Notes: generated by a model not told the origin, from the sequence alone. A stretch of 64,000 nt of DNA from Streptomyces sp. ISL-1 (GCF_018614585.1 NZ_JAGGOI010000026.1:22726-86725); one strand, 5' to 3'; shown: positions 40,805-49,477, numbered from the stretch's first letter. Program-made: numbers and translations.

Positions 40805-43012
40805 CTACGACCCGTTTCCGGCCTGTTCGCGGAGCTTCTCGGCCAATTGTGATGGCATCGCTTCATGACGCGCGTACGAGCGGCTGAACTGCCCGGTCCC
40901 GTGCGAGATGGACCGCAGATCGACCGCGTACCGCCCGATCTCGATCTCCGGCACCTCTGCCCGTACGAGCGTGCGAGACCCGGCTGTCTGCTCGGTGCCG
41001 ACCACCCGGCCGCGCCGCCCCGACAGATCGCTCATCACCGGACCCACATACTCGTCCGACACCAGCACCCGCACCTCGGCCACCGGCTCCAGCAGATTGA
41101 TACGCGCGTCCCCGGCGGCCTCGCGCAGCGCCAGCGCGCCCGCCGTCTGGAAGGCCGCGTCGGAGGAGTCCACCGAGTGCGCCTTGCCGTCCAGCAGCGT
41201 GATCCGTACGTCGACGAGGGGATACCCGGCCACGACGCCGCGCGCCGCCTGGGCGCGTACGCCCTTCTCCACCGACGGGATGAACTGCCGCGGCACCGCG
41301 CCGCCGACGACCTTGTCGACGAACTCGATGCCGGACCCCGCGGGCAGCGGATCCACCTCGATCTCGCAGATCGCGTACTGGCCGTGGCCGCCGGACTGCT
41401 TCACATGACGGCCGCGGCCCGCCGACGCCTCGCCGAAGGTCTCCCGCAGCGAAACCTTGTACGGCACCACGTCGACCTGTACGCCGTACCGGCTGCGCAA
41501 CCGCTCCAGCGCGACATCGGCGTGCGCCTCGCCCATGCACCACAGCACCACCTGGTGCGTGGCCTGGTTCTGCTCGAGCCGCATCGTCGGATCCTCGGCG
41601 ACCAGCCGCGAAAGCCCCTGGGAGAGCTTGTCCTCGTCCGCCTTGCTGTGCGCCTGGATCGCGATCGGCAGCAGCGGGTCGGGCATCGTCCAGGGCTCCA
41701 TCAGCAGCGGATCGTTCTTCCCTGAGAGCGTGTCCCCGGTCTCGGCGCGGCCCAGCTTCGCGACACAGGCGAGGTCACCGGCGATGACCTTGCCCAGCGG
41801 CCGCTGCTGCTTGCCGAAGGGCGCGGAGAGCGCGCCGATCCGCTCGTCGACGTCGTGGTCCTCGTGACCGCGGTCGGCGAGGCCGTGCCCCGACACATGC
41901 ACCGTCTCGTCGGGTCGCAGAGTGCCGGAGAAGACCCGGACGAGAGATATCCGGCCGACATACGGGTCGGAGGCGGTCTTGACCACCTCGGCCACCAGCG
42001 GCCCGTCCGGGTCGCAGGTGATCTGCGGGCGCGCCGCGCCCTGCGGGGTGGTGACGTCCGGCGCCGCCGGCTCCAGCGGGGTCGGGAAGCCGCCGGTGAT
42101 CAGCTCAAGGAGTTCGACCGTGCCGAGCCCCTGTTTTGCGTCCTCGGGCGCGGGGGCGGCCGCCAGCACCGGATGGAAGGTGCCGCGGGCGACGGCCTTC
42201 TCCAGGTCCTCGATCAGCGTGTCGAGGTCGATCTCCGCGCCGCTGAGATAGCGGTCCATGAGCGTCTCGTCCTCGCTCTCGGAGATGATCCCCTCGATCA
42301 GCCGGCCGCGGGCCTCCTCGATCAGCGCCGTCTGCCGGGGATCGGGCGGGATCTCCTTCCGCTCGCCGGAGGAGTAGTCGAAGATCTTCTGGGAGAGCAG
42401 TCCCACCAGACCGGTGACCGGCGCATGGCCGTCGGGATTCTGCGCTCCGTACTGCGGCAGATACAGCGGCAGTACGGCATCGGGGTCGTCACCACCGAAA
42501 ATGCTCCCGCAGACCCGGTTCAGCTCCTCGAAATCGGTGCGTGCGGTCTCCAGATGCGTGACCACGATCGCGCGCGGCATTCCGACCGCCGCGCACTCCT
42601 CCCACACCGTGCGGGTCGCACCAGCGATCGCGTCGGCCTCCTGCGCCGCCGACACAACGAAAAGGGCCGCGTCCGCGGCTCGCAGACCGGCCCTGAGCTC
42701 CCCGACGAAGTCGGCATATCCGGGAGTGTCCAGCAGATTGATTTTGTACCCGCCCCATTCGACGGGGACCAGCGAGAGCTGTACGGAACGTTGCTGCCGG
42801 TGCTCGATCTCGTCGTAGTCGGAGACCGTCCCGCCGTCCTCGACCCGGCCCGCCCGGTTGACCGCTCCCGCGGTCAGCGCGAGGGCCTCGATCAACGTCG
42901 TCTTTCCCGATCCGCTGTGGCCGACCAGCACCACATTCCGTACGGATGCGGGCTGGTCGGCCGTAGCTGCCCTGCCGGCGGCTCCGGGGTGTGAGTTCGC
43001 CTTGTCGCCCAT
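40805..43012 (-). CDS. Elongation factor G-like protein EF-G2
   Basis: 735 aa, a translational GTPase with the EF-G domain order but divergent. P-loop GHSGSGKTT (31-39) and DTPG (95-98) are present. The guanine-specificity site NKxD is replaced by THLE (152-155). The later domains include GRGRHVKQSGGHGQYAICEI and VGGAVPRQFIPSVEKGVRAQ, as in EF-G domain IV. It is the second EF-G type seen in actinobacteria, with no proven translocation role that I know of. The start at 43012 has GGGAGG 7 nt upstream. Confidence 0.9.
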   Translation of the reverse strand: MGDKANSHPGAAGRAATADQPASVRNVVLVGHSGSGKTTLIEALALTAGAVNRAGRVEDGGTVSDYDEIEHRQQRSVQLSLVPVEWGGYKINLLDTPGYADFVGELRAGLRAADAALFVVSAAQEADAIAGATRTVWEECAAVGMPRAIVVTHLETARTDFEELNRVCGSIFGGDDPDAVLPLYLPQYGAQNPDGHAPVTGLVGLLSQKIFDYSSGERKEIPPDPRQTALIEEARGRLIEGIISESEDETLMDRYLSGAEIDLDTLIEDLEKAVARGTFHPVLAAAPAPEDAKQGLGTVELLELITGGFPTPLEPAAPDVTTPQGAARPQITCDPDGPLVAEVVKTASDPYVGRISLVRVFSGTLRPDETVHVSGHGLADRGHEDHDVDERIGALSAPFGKQQRPLGKVIAGDLACVAKLGRAETGDTLSGKNDPLLMEPWTMPDPLLPIAIQAHSKADEDKLSQGLSRLVAEDPTMRLEQNQATHQVVLWCMGEAHADVALERLRSRYGVQVDVVPYKVSLRETFGEASAGRGRHVKQSGGHGQYAICEIEVDPLPAGSGIEFVDKVVGGAVPRQFIPSVEKGVRAQAARGVVAGYPLVDVRITLLDGKAHSVDSSDAAFQTAGALALREAAGDARINLLEPVAEVRVLVSDEYVGPVMSDLSGRRGRVVGTEQTAGSRTLVRAEVPEIEIGRYAVDLRSISHGTGQFSRSYARHEAMPSQLAEKLREQAGNGS

Positions 43013-43224
43013 GATCTTGCCTCCCGATCGATTGCCCGGTGAGGAGAGAGGAGAGGGGCCGCGGGCGCGGGGAGCCATGAGGGAGGTCCCGGACGTCGTC
43101 CGGGGGCAGCTCCGGGGATGCCCGCGGTCGTCTTTCGAGCTTTCCACTCCCGTCACGGTGCGTCCATACGTCGTACGTGACCGCAGGAGACGGGTGCGCG
43201 GCGCTGGAGCGTGTCGGTCCTGGC

Positions 43225-43230
43225 TACGAT
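43225..43230 (+). promoter_or_regulatory. Possible -10 box of the PIM lipid operon
   Basis: TACGAT, 53 nt before the pgsA ATG, in the 271-bp region divergent from EF-G2. The -35 is not clear. Confidence 0.3.
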
Positions 43231-43283
43231 GGGCCAGCCGGTGGCCAATGGGGCCATGCGGCCCACCGACCCTCGGGAAGGCC

Positions 43284-43949
43284 ATGCTGAACAAGTACGC
43301 GCGTGCATTCTTCACGCGTGTCCTCACACCGTTCGCCGCTTTTCTGCTCCGACGAGGGGTGAGCCCCGACGCGGTCACCCTCGTGGGCACGGCCGGAGTG
43401 ATGGCGGGTGCGCTGGTTTTCTTCCCCCGGGGAGAGTTCTTCTGGGGCACGATCGTCATCACGTTGTTCGTCTTCTCGGACCTCGTCGACGGCAATATGG
43501 CGCGGCAGGCGGGGATTTCCAGCCGCTGGGGCGCATTCCTGGACTCGACCCTCGACCGGGTCGCCGACAGTGCGGTGTTCGCCGGATTCGCGCTCTGGTA
43601 CGCGGGCAGCGGAAACGACAATGTGCTGTGCGCCGTCGCCATTTTCTGCCTGGCGAGCGGCCAGGTCGTCTCGTACACCAAGGCGCGTGGCGAAGCGATC
43701 GGCCTGCCGGTCGCGGTGAACGGTCTCGTCGAGCGGGCCGAGCGGCTGGTGATCTCCCTGGTCGCCGCCGGACTCGCGGGACTGCATGACTTCGGGGTGC
43801 CCGGGATCGACGTACTGCTGCCGATCGCGCTGTGGATCGTCGCCGTCGGCAGCCTGGTGACACTTGGACAGCGGGTCGTGACCGTACGACGGGAGGCCGC
43901 GGAGGCCGATGGCGCCGGGGCGCAGGGGAACGAGGCTGAGGCGACGTGA
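43284..43949 (+). CDS. pgsA: Phosphatidylinositol-phosphate synthase (CDP-alcohol phosphatidyltransferase)
   Basis: 221 aa with about six membrane segments. The CDP-alcohol motif is complete: DLVDGNMARQAG then GAFLDSTLDRVAD (D-G-x2-A-R-x8-G-x3-D-x3-D). In actinobacteria this enzyme joins CDP-diacylglycerol and inositol-1-phosphate. The next two genes overlap in turn and encode the acyl and mannosyl steps, so the role follows from context. The ATG at 43284 follows GGGAAGG closely. Confidence 0.9.
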   Translation: MLNKYARAFFTRVLTPFAAFLLRRGVSPDAVTLVGTAGVMAGALVFFPRGEFFWGTIVITLFVFSDLVDGNMARQAGISSRWGAFLDSTLDRVADSAVFAGFALWYAGSGNDNVLCAVAIFCLASGQVVSYTKARGEAIGLPVAVNGLVERAERLVISLVAAGLAGLHDFGVPGIDVLLPIALWIVAVGSLVTLGQRVVTVRREAAEADGAGAQGNEAEAT

Positions 43950-44845
43950 TGCGGGACCGGCTGACCGACGGGCTGTACGGACTCGGCTGGAGCACGGTCA
44001 AAAAGCTGCCGGAGCCGGCCGCCGCCGCGCTCGGCCGGACCATCGCGGACACCGCGTGGAAACGGCGTGGCAAGAGCGTGCTGCGGCTGGAGTCCAACCT
44101 CGCCCGGGTGGTGCCCGACGCGAGCCCGGAGCGCCTCGCCGAGCTCTCGAAGGCCGGTATGCGCTCGTACATGCGGTACTGGATGGAGTCCTTCCGGCTG
44201 CCCACGTGGAGCGCCGAGCACGTCAAGCACAGCGTGCAGATCAAGGACGTCCACCATCTGAAGGACGGGCTCGCGTCGGGACGCGGCGTGGTCATCGCGC
44301 TGCCGCACCTGGCGAACTGGGACCTCGCGGGCGTGTGGGCCACCCGGGTCCTGGGCCTCCCGTTCACCACCGTCGCCGAACGCCTCAAGCCCGAAACGCT
44401 CTATGACCGGTTCGTGGCCTACCGCGAAAGCCTCGGCATGGAGGTGTTGCCCCACAGCGGAGGCGCTGCCTTCGGCACGCTGGCCCGGCGGCTGCGCTCC
44501 GGCGGCCTGGTCTGCCTGGTCGCCGACCGTGATCTGTCGGCCTCTGGCATCGAGGTGAAGTATTTCGGTGAGACGGCACGGATGCCGGCCGGACCGGCGT
44601 TGCTGGCCCAGCAGACCGGCGCGCTGCTGATGCCGGTGACGCTGTGGTACGACGAAGCTCCGGTCATGCGCGGGCGGATCCACGCACCGCTCGAGGTACC
44701 CGAGACAGGTACCCGGGCCGAGAAGACGTCCTCCATGACACAGGCGCTGGCCGATGCCTTCGCCACGGGAATCACCGAGCACCCGGAGGACTGGCACATG
44801 CTGCAGCGGCTGTGGCTCACCGACCTCGAGGAGCGGCCGCTGTGA
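43949..44845 (+). CDS. Phosphatidylinositol mannoside acyltransferase (PatA-like)
   Basis: 298 aa of the LpxL/HtrB lysophospholipid acyltransferase family. The catalytic HX4D is HLANWD in ALPHLANWDLAG, and a later block is FGETARMPAGPALLAQQTGA. It should add an acyl chain to the mannose of PIM1/PIM2 on the inner face of the membrane. The start ATG overlaps the pgsA stop (TGATG) and its own stop overlaps the pimA GTG (GTGA). Confidence 0.9.
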   Translation: MRDRLTDGLYGLGWSTVKKLPEPAAAALGRTIADTAWKRRGKSVLRLESNLARVVPDASPERLAELSKAGMRSYMRYWMESFRLPTWSAEHVKHSVQIKDVHHLKDGLASGRGVVIALPHLANWDLAGVWATRVLGLPFTTVAERLKPETLYDRFVAYRESLGMEVLPHSGGAAFGTLARRLRSGGLVCLVADRDLSASGIEVKYFGETARMPAGPALLAQQTGALLMPVTLWYDEAPVMRGRIHAPLEVPETGTRAEKTSSMTQALADAFATGITEHPEDWHMLQRLWLTDLEERPL

Positions 44846-46002
44846 AGATCGGCATCGTCTGCCCGTACTCCTGGGATGTGCCGGGCGGCGTCCAATTCCA
44901 CATCAGGGACCTTGCGGAGCACCTGATCCGGCTCGGCCACGAGGTGTCGGTCCTTGCCCCGGCGGACGACGAGACACCGCTGCCGCCGTACGTCGTCTCG
45001 GCCGGCCGGGCGGTTCCGGTCCCGTACAACGGCTCGGTCGCCCGGCTCAACTTCGGCTTCCTGTCGGCCGCGCGGGTCCGGCGCTGGCTGCACGACGGCA
45101 CGTTCGACGTGATCCACATCCATGAGCCGGCCTCGCCGTCGCTCGGGCTGCTGAGCTGCTGGGCGGCGCAGGGGCCGATCGTCGCGACGTTCCACACGTC
45201 GAATCCGCGCTCGCGCGCGATGATCGCCGCGTATCCGATCCTGCAGCCCGCGCTGGAGAAGATCAGCGCCCGGATCGCGGTCAGCGAATACGCCCGCCGG
45301 ACGCTCGTGGAGCACTTGGGCGGCGACGCGGTCGTCATCCCGAACGGCGTCGACGTCGGCTTCTTCGACAAGGCCGAGCCGAAGGCGGAGTGGCAGGGCA
45401 ACACGATCGGCTTCATAGGGCGCATCGACGAGCCCCGCAAGGGGCTGCCGGTGCTGATGGCGGCCTTCCCGAAGATCGTCGCGGCCTGCCCGGACGTGAG
45501 GCTGCTGGTCGCGGGGCGCGGCGACGAGGAGGAGGCGGTCGCCTCGCTCCCGAAGGAGATGCGCTCGCGGGTCGAATTCCTCGGCATGGTCAGCGACGAG
45601 GACAAGGCGCGGCTGCTGCGCAGCATCGATGTGTACGTCGCGCCCAACACCGGGGGTGAGAGCTTCGGCATCATCCTGGTCGAGGCGATGTCGGCGGGCG
45701 CGCCGGTGCTCGCCTCCGACCTGGACGCGTTCGCGCAGGTCCTGGACCAGGGCGCGGCGGGCGAGCTGTTCGCCAACGAGGACGCCGACGAGCTGGCGGC
45801 GGCGGCGGTAGGGCTGCTGGGGGACCCGGAGCGGCGGGCGGAGCTGCGGGAGCGGGGAAGCGCGCATGTGCGGCGCTTCGACTGGTCGACGGTGGGGGCG
45901 GACATCCTGTCGGTGTACGAGACGGTGACGCACGGCGCGGCGGCGGTGGCGGCGGACGAGAGATCAGGATTCCGCTCGAGGTTCGGCCTGGCGCGCGACT
46001 GA
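44842..46002 (+). CDS. pimA: Phosphatidyl-myo-inositol alpha-mannosyltransferase
   Basis: 386 aa, GT4 glycosyltransferase with GT-B fold. The N-terminal domain has YSWDVPGGVQFHIRDLAEHL and IHIHEPASPSLG. The C-terminal GDP-mannose domain has GFIGRIDEPRKGLPVL and the E-x7-E motif GESFGIILVEAMSAGAPV. It adds the first mannose to phosphatidylinositol. GAGGAG lies 8 nt before GTG 44842. It closes the three-gene lipid operon; a repeat-rich spacer follows. Confidence 0.93.
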   Translation: MKIGIVCPYSWDVPGGVQFHIRDLAEHLIRLGHEVSVLAPADDETPLPPYVVSAGRAVPVPYNGSVARLNFGFLSAARVRRWLHDGTFDVIHIHEPASPSLGLLSCWAAQGPIVATFHTSNPRSRAMIAAYPILQPALEKISARIAVSEYARRTLVEHLGGDAVVIPNGVDVGFFDKAEPKAEWQGNTIGFIGRIDEPRKGLPVLMAAFPKIVAACPDVRLLVAGRGDEEEAVASLPKEMRSRVEFLGMVSDEDKARLLRSIDVYVAPNTGGESFGIILVEAMSAGAPVLASDLDAFAQVLDQGAAGELFANEDADELAAAAVGLLGDPERRAELRERGSAHVRRFDWSTVGADILSVYETVTHGAAAVAADERSGFRSRFGLARD

Positions 46003-46080
46003 GCTCGCGCTTCGGGACGGGCTGCGCGTGGGCCCAGCGCCTGCGGGGGTCGGGGCGGAGCCCGGTCAGGGATGAATGTT

Positions 46081-46200
46081 CAGCCTCGTGGGGGTCCCCC
46101 CGGACGAAGCCCGGGGGGAGACTGAGGCGCGAGGTCCGGCGCGGAGCCCCGGTTCGGGGCGGGGTACCTCCCACGGCCGCCAGGCCGTAGGGGGGGAGGG
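46081..46200. repeat. Dispersed palindromic intergenic element, copy 2
   Basis: Contains GGGGG-T-CCCCC, GGACGAAGCCCGG (46102-46114), CGCGGAGCCCCGGTTCGGG (46140-46158) and an inverted CCCACGGCC/GGCCGTAGG. The order matches the element at 35410-35499. Confidence 0.5.
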
Positions 46201-46226
46201 CGGGGCGGGGGACGACACCGACGGCG

Positions 46227-46232
46227 TAGCCT
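46227..46232 (+). promoter_or_regulatory. -10 box for a probably leaderless LemA-like gene
   Basis: TAGCCT with 8 nt to GTG 46241. No ribosome site is present. Confidence 0.4.
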
Positions 46233-46240
46233 TGCCGCCC

Positions 46241-46786
46241 GTGACCGTAACCCTCATCTGGATCGTCGTCGCCCTCGTCGCGATCGGCCTGTATCTGAGC
46301 TGGACCGCCGGCCGGCTCGACCGGCTGCACTCCCGTATCGACGCCTCCCGCGCAGCGCTCGACGCCCAACTCCTGCGCCGCGCCTCGGTCACCCAGGAAC
46401 TCGCCACCTCCGGCGTGCTCGATCCGGCCGCGTCGATCGTGCTGTACGAGGCCGCGCACGCCGCCCGCCAGGCGGAGGAAGAACAGCGTGAGGTCGCCGA
46501 GAGCGAGCTCAGCGCGGCGCTGCGGGCCGTCTTCGGGGAGGTGGCGCAGGTCGAGGCCGTTCGCGAGGTGCCGGGCGGCGAGGACGCGGCGGAAGAGCTC
46601 GCGCAGGCCGTGCGCCGGGTCCCGATGGCGCGCCGGTTCCACAACGACTCGGTACGCGCGGCGCGCGCCCTGCGCCGCCACCGCAAGGTCCGCTGGTTCC
46701 GCCTGGCCGGGCACGCGCCCTTCCCGCTGGCCTTCGAGATGGACGACGAGCCGCCCACCGCCCTCGCCGACCGCCCCGGCACCTGA
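46241..46786 (+). CDS. LemA-like membrane-anchored protein
   Basis: 181 aa. One N-terminal membrane helix (VTLIWIVVALVAIGLYLSW) leads into a long helical region, YLSWTAGRLDRLHSRIDASR then LDAQLLRRASVTQELA, which resembles the LemA core. The C-terminal part is basic then acidic. The function of LemA proteins is unknown. GTG 46241 is chosen from the -10 spacing. The gene is followed by two 28-bp direct repeats and then pdxST. Confidence 0.65.
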   Translation: MTVTLIWIVVALVAIGLYLSWTAGRLDRLHSRIDASRAALDAQLLRRASVTQELATSGVLDPAASIVLYEAAHAARQAEEEQREVAESELSAALRAVFGEVAQVEAVREVPGGEDAAEELAQAVRRVPMARRFHNDSVRAARALRRHRKVRWFRLAGHAPFPLAFEMDDEPPTALADRPGT

Positions 46787-46801
46787 CCGCCGGGCTCCGT
46801 C

Positions 46802-46860
46802 GCGCCTGCCCATCGGCACTGAGCCCTCGACGGCGCCTGCCCATCGGTACTGAGCCCTCG
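46802..46860. repeat. 28-bp direct repeat, two copies with a 31-bp period
   Basis: Copies at 46802-46829 and 46833-46860 share CTGCCCATCGG-(C/T)-ACTGAGCC and differ at one base. They lie 15 nt after the LemA-like gene and about 120 nt before pdxS. Confidence 0.9.
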
Positions 46861-46904
46861 CGCCGACCTTCGGCACCGTGCAGAACGATCCACCGGCTGT
46901 TCAT

Positions 46905-46958
46905 TGGCCCTTGCTGTGGACTGGTCCATGGATGTTCCATGCGGGAACGCACTACAAC
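46905..46958 (+). promoter_or_regulatory. pdxS control region with short direct repeats
   Basis: Three similar 9-mers TGGCCCTTG (46905), TGGTCCATG (46922) and TGTTCCATG (46933) precede a possible -10 TACAAC (46953-46958). Direct repeats of this kind are typical of MocR/PdxR-type operators. No pdxR gene is in the window. Confidence 0.3.
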
Positions 46959-46982
46959 GTCGTCATCGAGTGAGGTCCCTCC

Positions 46983-47897
46983 GTGTCCAGCACCCTCCCC
47001 ACCACCCCGCAGGCTCCCGAGACCGGCACCGCCCGCGTCAAGCGCGGCATGGCCGAGCAGCTCAAGGGCGGTGTGATCATGGATGTGGTCAACGCCGAGC
47101 AGGCGAAGATCGCCGAGGACGCGGGCGCCGTGGCCGTCATGGCCCTGGAGCGGGTCCCCGCCGACATCCGCAAGGACGGCGGCGTTGCCCGGATGTCCGA
47201 CCCGACCATGATCGAAGAGATCATCGAGGCCGTCTCCATCCCGGTCATGGCCAAGTCCCGTATCGGTCACTTCGTCGAGGCCCAGGTCCTCCAGTCGCTG
47301 GGCGTCGACTACATCGACGAGTCCGAGGTGCTGACCCCGGCCGACGAGGTCAACCACAGCGACAAGTGGGCTTTCACGACTCCCTTCGTATGCGGTGCCA
47401 CCAACCTCGGTGAGGCGCTGCGCCGTATCGTCGAGGGCGCGGCCATGATCCGCTCCAAGGGCGAGGCCGGCACCGGCAACGTCGTCGAGGCTGTCCGTCA
47501 CCTGCGCCAGATCAAGAACGAGATCGCCAGGCTCCGCGGCTTCGACAACAACGAGCTGTACGCCGCCGCCAAGGAGCTGCGCGCTCCGTACGAGCTCGTC
47601 AAGGAGGTCGCCGAGCTCGGCAAGCTGCCGGTCGTGCTGTTCTCCGCCGGTGGTGTGGCCACCCCGGCCGACGCCGCTCTGATGCGCCAGCTCGGCGCCG
47701 AGGGTGTCTTCGTCGGCTCCGGCATCTTCAAGTCGGGCGACCCGGCCAAGCGCGCCGCGGCCATCGTGAAGGCCACCACCTTCTACGACGACCCCAAGAT
47801 CATCGCGGACGCCTCCCGCAACCTCGGCGAGGCCATGGTCGGCATCAACTGCGACACCCTCCCCGAGGCCGAGCGCTACGCGAACCGGGGCTGGTAA
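46983..47897 (+). CDS. pdxS: Pyridoxal 5'-phosphate synthase lyase subunit
   Basis: 304 aa, a TIM barrel. It condenses ribose-5-phosphate, glyceraldehyde-3-phosphate and ammonia to PLP. The two catalytic Lys are seen in IPVMAKSRIGHFVEAQ and IRSKGEAGTGNVVEAVRH. VFVGSGIFKSGDPAKRA is the phosphate site. GAGG is 8 nt before GTG 46983. Its stop overlaps pdxT by one base, so the two subunits are made together. Confidence 0.97.
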   Translation: MSSTLPTTPQAPETGTARVKRGMAEQLKGGVIMDVVNAEQAKIAEDAGAVAVMALERVPADIRKDGGVARMSDPTMIEEIIEAVSIPVMAKSRIGHFVEAQVLQSLGVDYIDESEVLTPADEVNHSDKWAFTTPFVCGATNLGEALRRIVEGAAMIRSKGEAGTGNVVEAVRHLRQIKNEIARLRGFDNNELYAAAKELRAPYELVKEVAELGKLPVVLFSAGGVATPADAALMRQLGAEGVFVGSGIFKSGDPAKRAAAIVKATTFYDDPKIIADASRNLGEAMVGINCDTLPEAERYANRGW

Positions 47898-48496
47898 TGA
47901 CCACTCCCGGCACCCCTGTCATCGGGGTTCTCGCCCTGCAGGGCGATGTACGGGAACACCTGATCGCCCTGGCCTCGGCTGACGCCGTGGCCAGGCCGGT
48001 CCGGCGCCCCGAGGAGCTCGCCGAGGTCGACGGCCTCGTCATCCCCGGCGGCGAGTCCACCACCATGTCCAAGCTCGCGGTGCTGTTCGGCATGATGGAG
48101 CCGCTGCGCGAGCGGATCGCGGCGGGCCTGCCCGTCTACGGAACCTGCGCGGGCCTGATCATGCTCGCCGACAAGATCCTCGACCCGCGTTCGGGCCAGG
48201 AGACGCTCGGCGGCATCGACATGATCGTCCGCCGCAACGCCTTCGGCCGGCAGAACGAGTCCTTCGAGGCGGCCGTCGAGGTCGCCGGCGTGACCGATGG
48301 GCCCGTCGACGGCGTCTTCATCCGCGCCCCCTGGGTGGAGTCGGTGGGCGCCGAGGTCGAGGTGCTCGCCGAGCACGAAGGACACATCGTCGCCGTAAGG
48401 CAGGGCCATGCCCTCGCCACCTCCTTCCATCCGGAACTCACCGGTGACCACCGGGTGCACGGCCTCTTCGTGGACATGGTGCGCTCCGCCCGGTGA
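47897..48496 (+). CDS. pdxT: Pyridoxal 5'-phosphate synthase glutaminase subunit
   Basis: 199 aa, class I glutaminase that feeds ammonia to PdxS. Catalytic triad Cys84 (YGTCAGLIML), His178 and Glu180 (SFHPELTGD). The oxyanion region GGESTTMSKL is intact. ATG 47897 overlaps the pdxS stop (TAATG). Confidence 0.96.
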   Translation: MTTPGTPVIGVLALQGDVREHLIALASADAVARPVRRPEELAEVDGLVIPGGESTTMSKLAVLFGMMEPLRERIAAGLPVYGTCAGLIMLADKILDPRSGQETLGGIDMIVRRNAFGRQNESFEAAVEVAGVTDGPVDGVFIRAPWVESVGAEVEVLAEHEGHIVAVRQGHALATSFHPELTGDHRVHGLFVDMVRSAR

Positions 48497-48507
48497 GGTG
48501 ATCCCGG

Positions 48508-48513
48508 TAGGAT
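48508..48513 (+). promoter_or_regulatory. -10 box upstream of yebC
   Basis: TAGGAT, a perfect Streptomyces housekeeping -10, 46 nt before the yebC ATG. The -35 is poor. Confidence 0.45.
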
Positions 48514-48559
48514 CTCTGCCGAACGCAGCAGCAGTGGGTTACGCGAAGGAGACAGGCAG

Positions 48560-49312
48560 ATGTCCGGCCACTCTAAATGGGCTACGACGAAGCACAAGAA
48601 GGCCGTGATCGATGCCAAACGCGGCAAGCTCTTCGCGAAGCTGATCAAGAACGTCGAGGTCGCCGCCCGCACCGGCGGAGCCGACCCCGAGGGCAACCCG
48701 ACGCTCGTCGACGCCATCCAGAAGGCGAAGAAGAGTTCTGTCCCCAACAAGAACATCGACTCCGCGGTCAAGCGCGGCGCCGGTCTCGAGGCGGGCGGCG
48801 TCGACTACCAGACGATCATGTACGAGGGTTACGGCCCGAACGGCGTCGCGGTGCTCATCGAGTGCCTCACCGACAACCGCAACCGCGCGGCCTCCGACGT
48901 ACGCGTCGCGATGACCCGCAACGGCGGCTCGATGGCCGACCCGGGCTCCGTCTCGTACCTCTTCAACCGCAAGGGCGTCGTGATCGTCCCCAAGGGCGAG
49001 CTGACCGAGGACGACGTCCTCGGCGCGGTCCTTGACGCCGGTGCCGAAGAGGTGAACGACCTGGGTGAGTCGTACGAGGTCGTCAGCGAGGCCACCGACA
49101 TGGTCGCGGTCCGCACCGCGCTCCAGCAGGCGGGCATCGACTACGACTCGGCCGAGGCCAACTTCCTTCCCACGATGCAGGTCGAGCTCGACGAAGAGGG
49201 CGCGCGGAAGATCTTCAAGCTGATCGACGCGCTGGAGGACAGCGACGACGTGCAGAACGTCTTCGCCAACTTCGACGTGTCGGACGAGGTCATGGAGAAG
49301 GTCGACGCCTGA
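48560..49312 (+). CDS. YebC/PmpR-family protein
   Basis: 250 aa, starting MSGHSKWATTKHKKAVIDAK as in the whole family. The three-domain fold is complete. Members act as transcriptional regulators or, as shown for TACO1/YebC, help ribosomes through Pro-rich stretches. AAGGAGA lies about 8 nt before the ATG. It stands between pdxST and ruvCAB, the usual actinobacterial place, and a 13-bp hairpin follows. Confidence 0.95.
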   Translation: MSGHSKWATTKHKKAVIDAKRGKLFAKLIKNVEVAARTGGADPEGNPTLVDAIQKAKKSSVPNKNIDSAVKRGAGLEAGGVDYQTIMYEGYGPNGVAVLIECLTDNRNRAASDVRVAMTRNGGSMADPGSVSYLFNRKGVVIVPKGELTEDDVLGAVLDAGAEEVNDLGESYEVVSEATDMVAVRTALQQAGIDYDSAEANFLPTMQVELDEEGARKIFKLIDALEDSDDVQNVFANFDVSDEVMEKVDA

Positions 49313-49444
49313 ACAGGCAGGCCCCTTTCTGCGGCTGAACCTCCCCTGGCCCTTGCGGGCTGGTTGGTATCCCCGGCCGCTCTCGCGAAGTTGGTTGCTC
49401 GCCGCGGGGGTTGCTCGACCGATGGTTGTGCACGACAGCGGTCC

Positions 49445-49477
49445 ACGGGCCGACGGGACATAGGCCCGTCGGCCCGT
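49445..49477 (+). terminator. Hairpin between yebC and ruvC
   Basis: A perfect 13-bp stem ACGGGCCGACGGG / CCCGTCGGCCCGT with a 7-nt loop ACATAGG. Confidence 0.7.

Noticed and set aside
40805..44797. A single 1330-codon minus-strand frame covering EF-G2 and more
   Set aside because: Only the part from 43012 has EF-G motifs and a ribosome site. The rest is antisense to pgsA and the acyltransferase and is a high-GC shadow.
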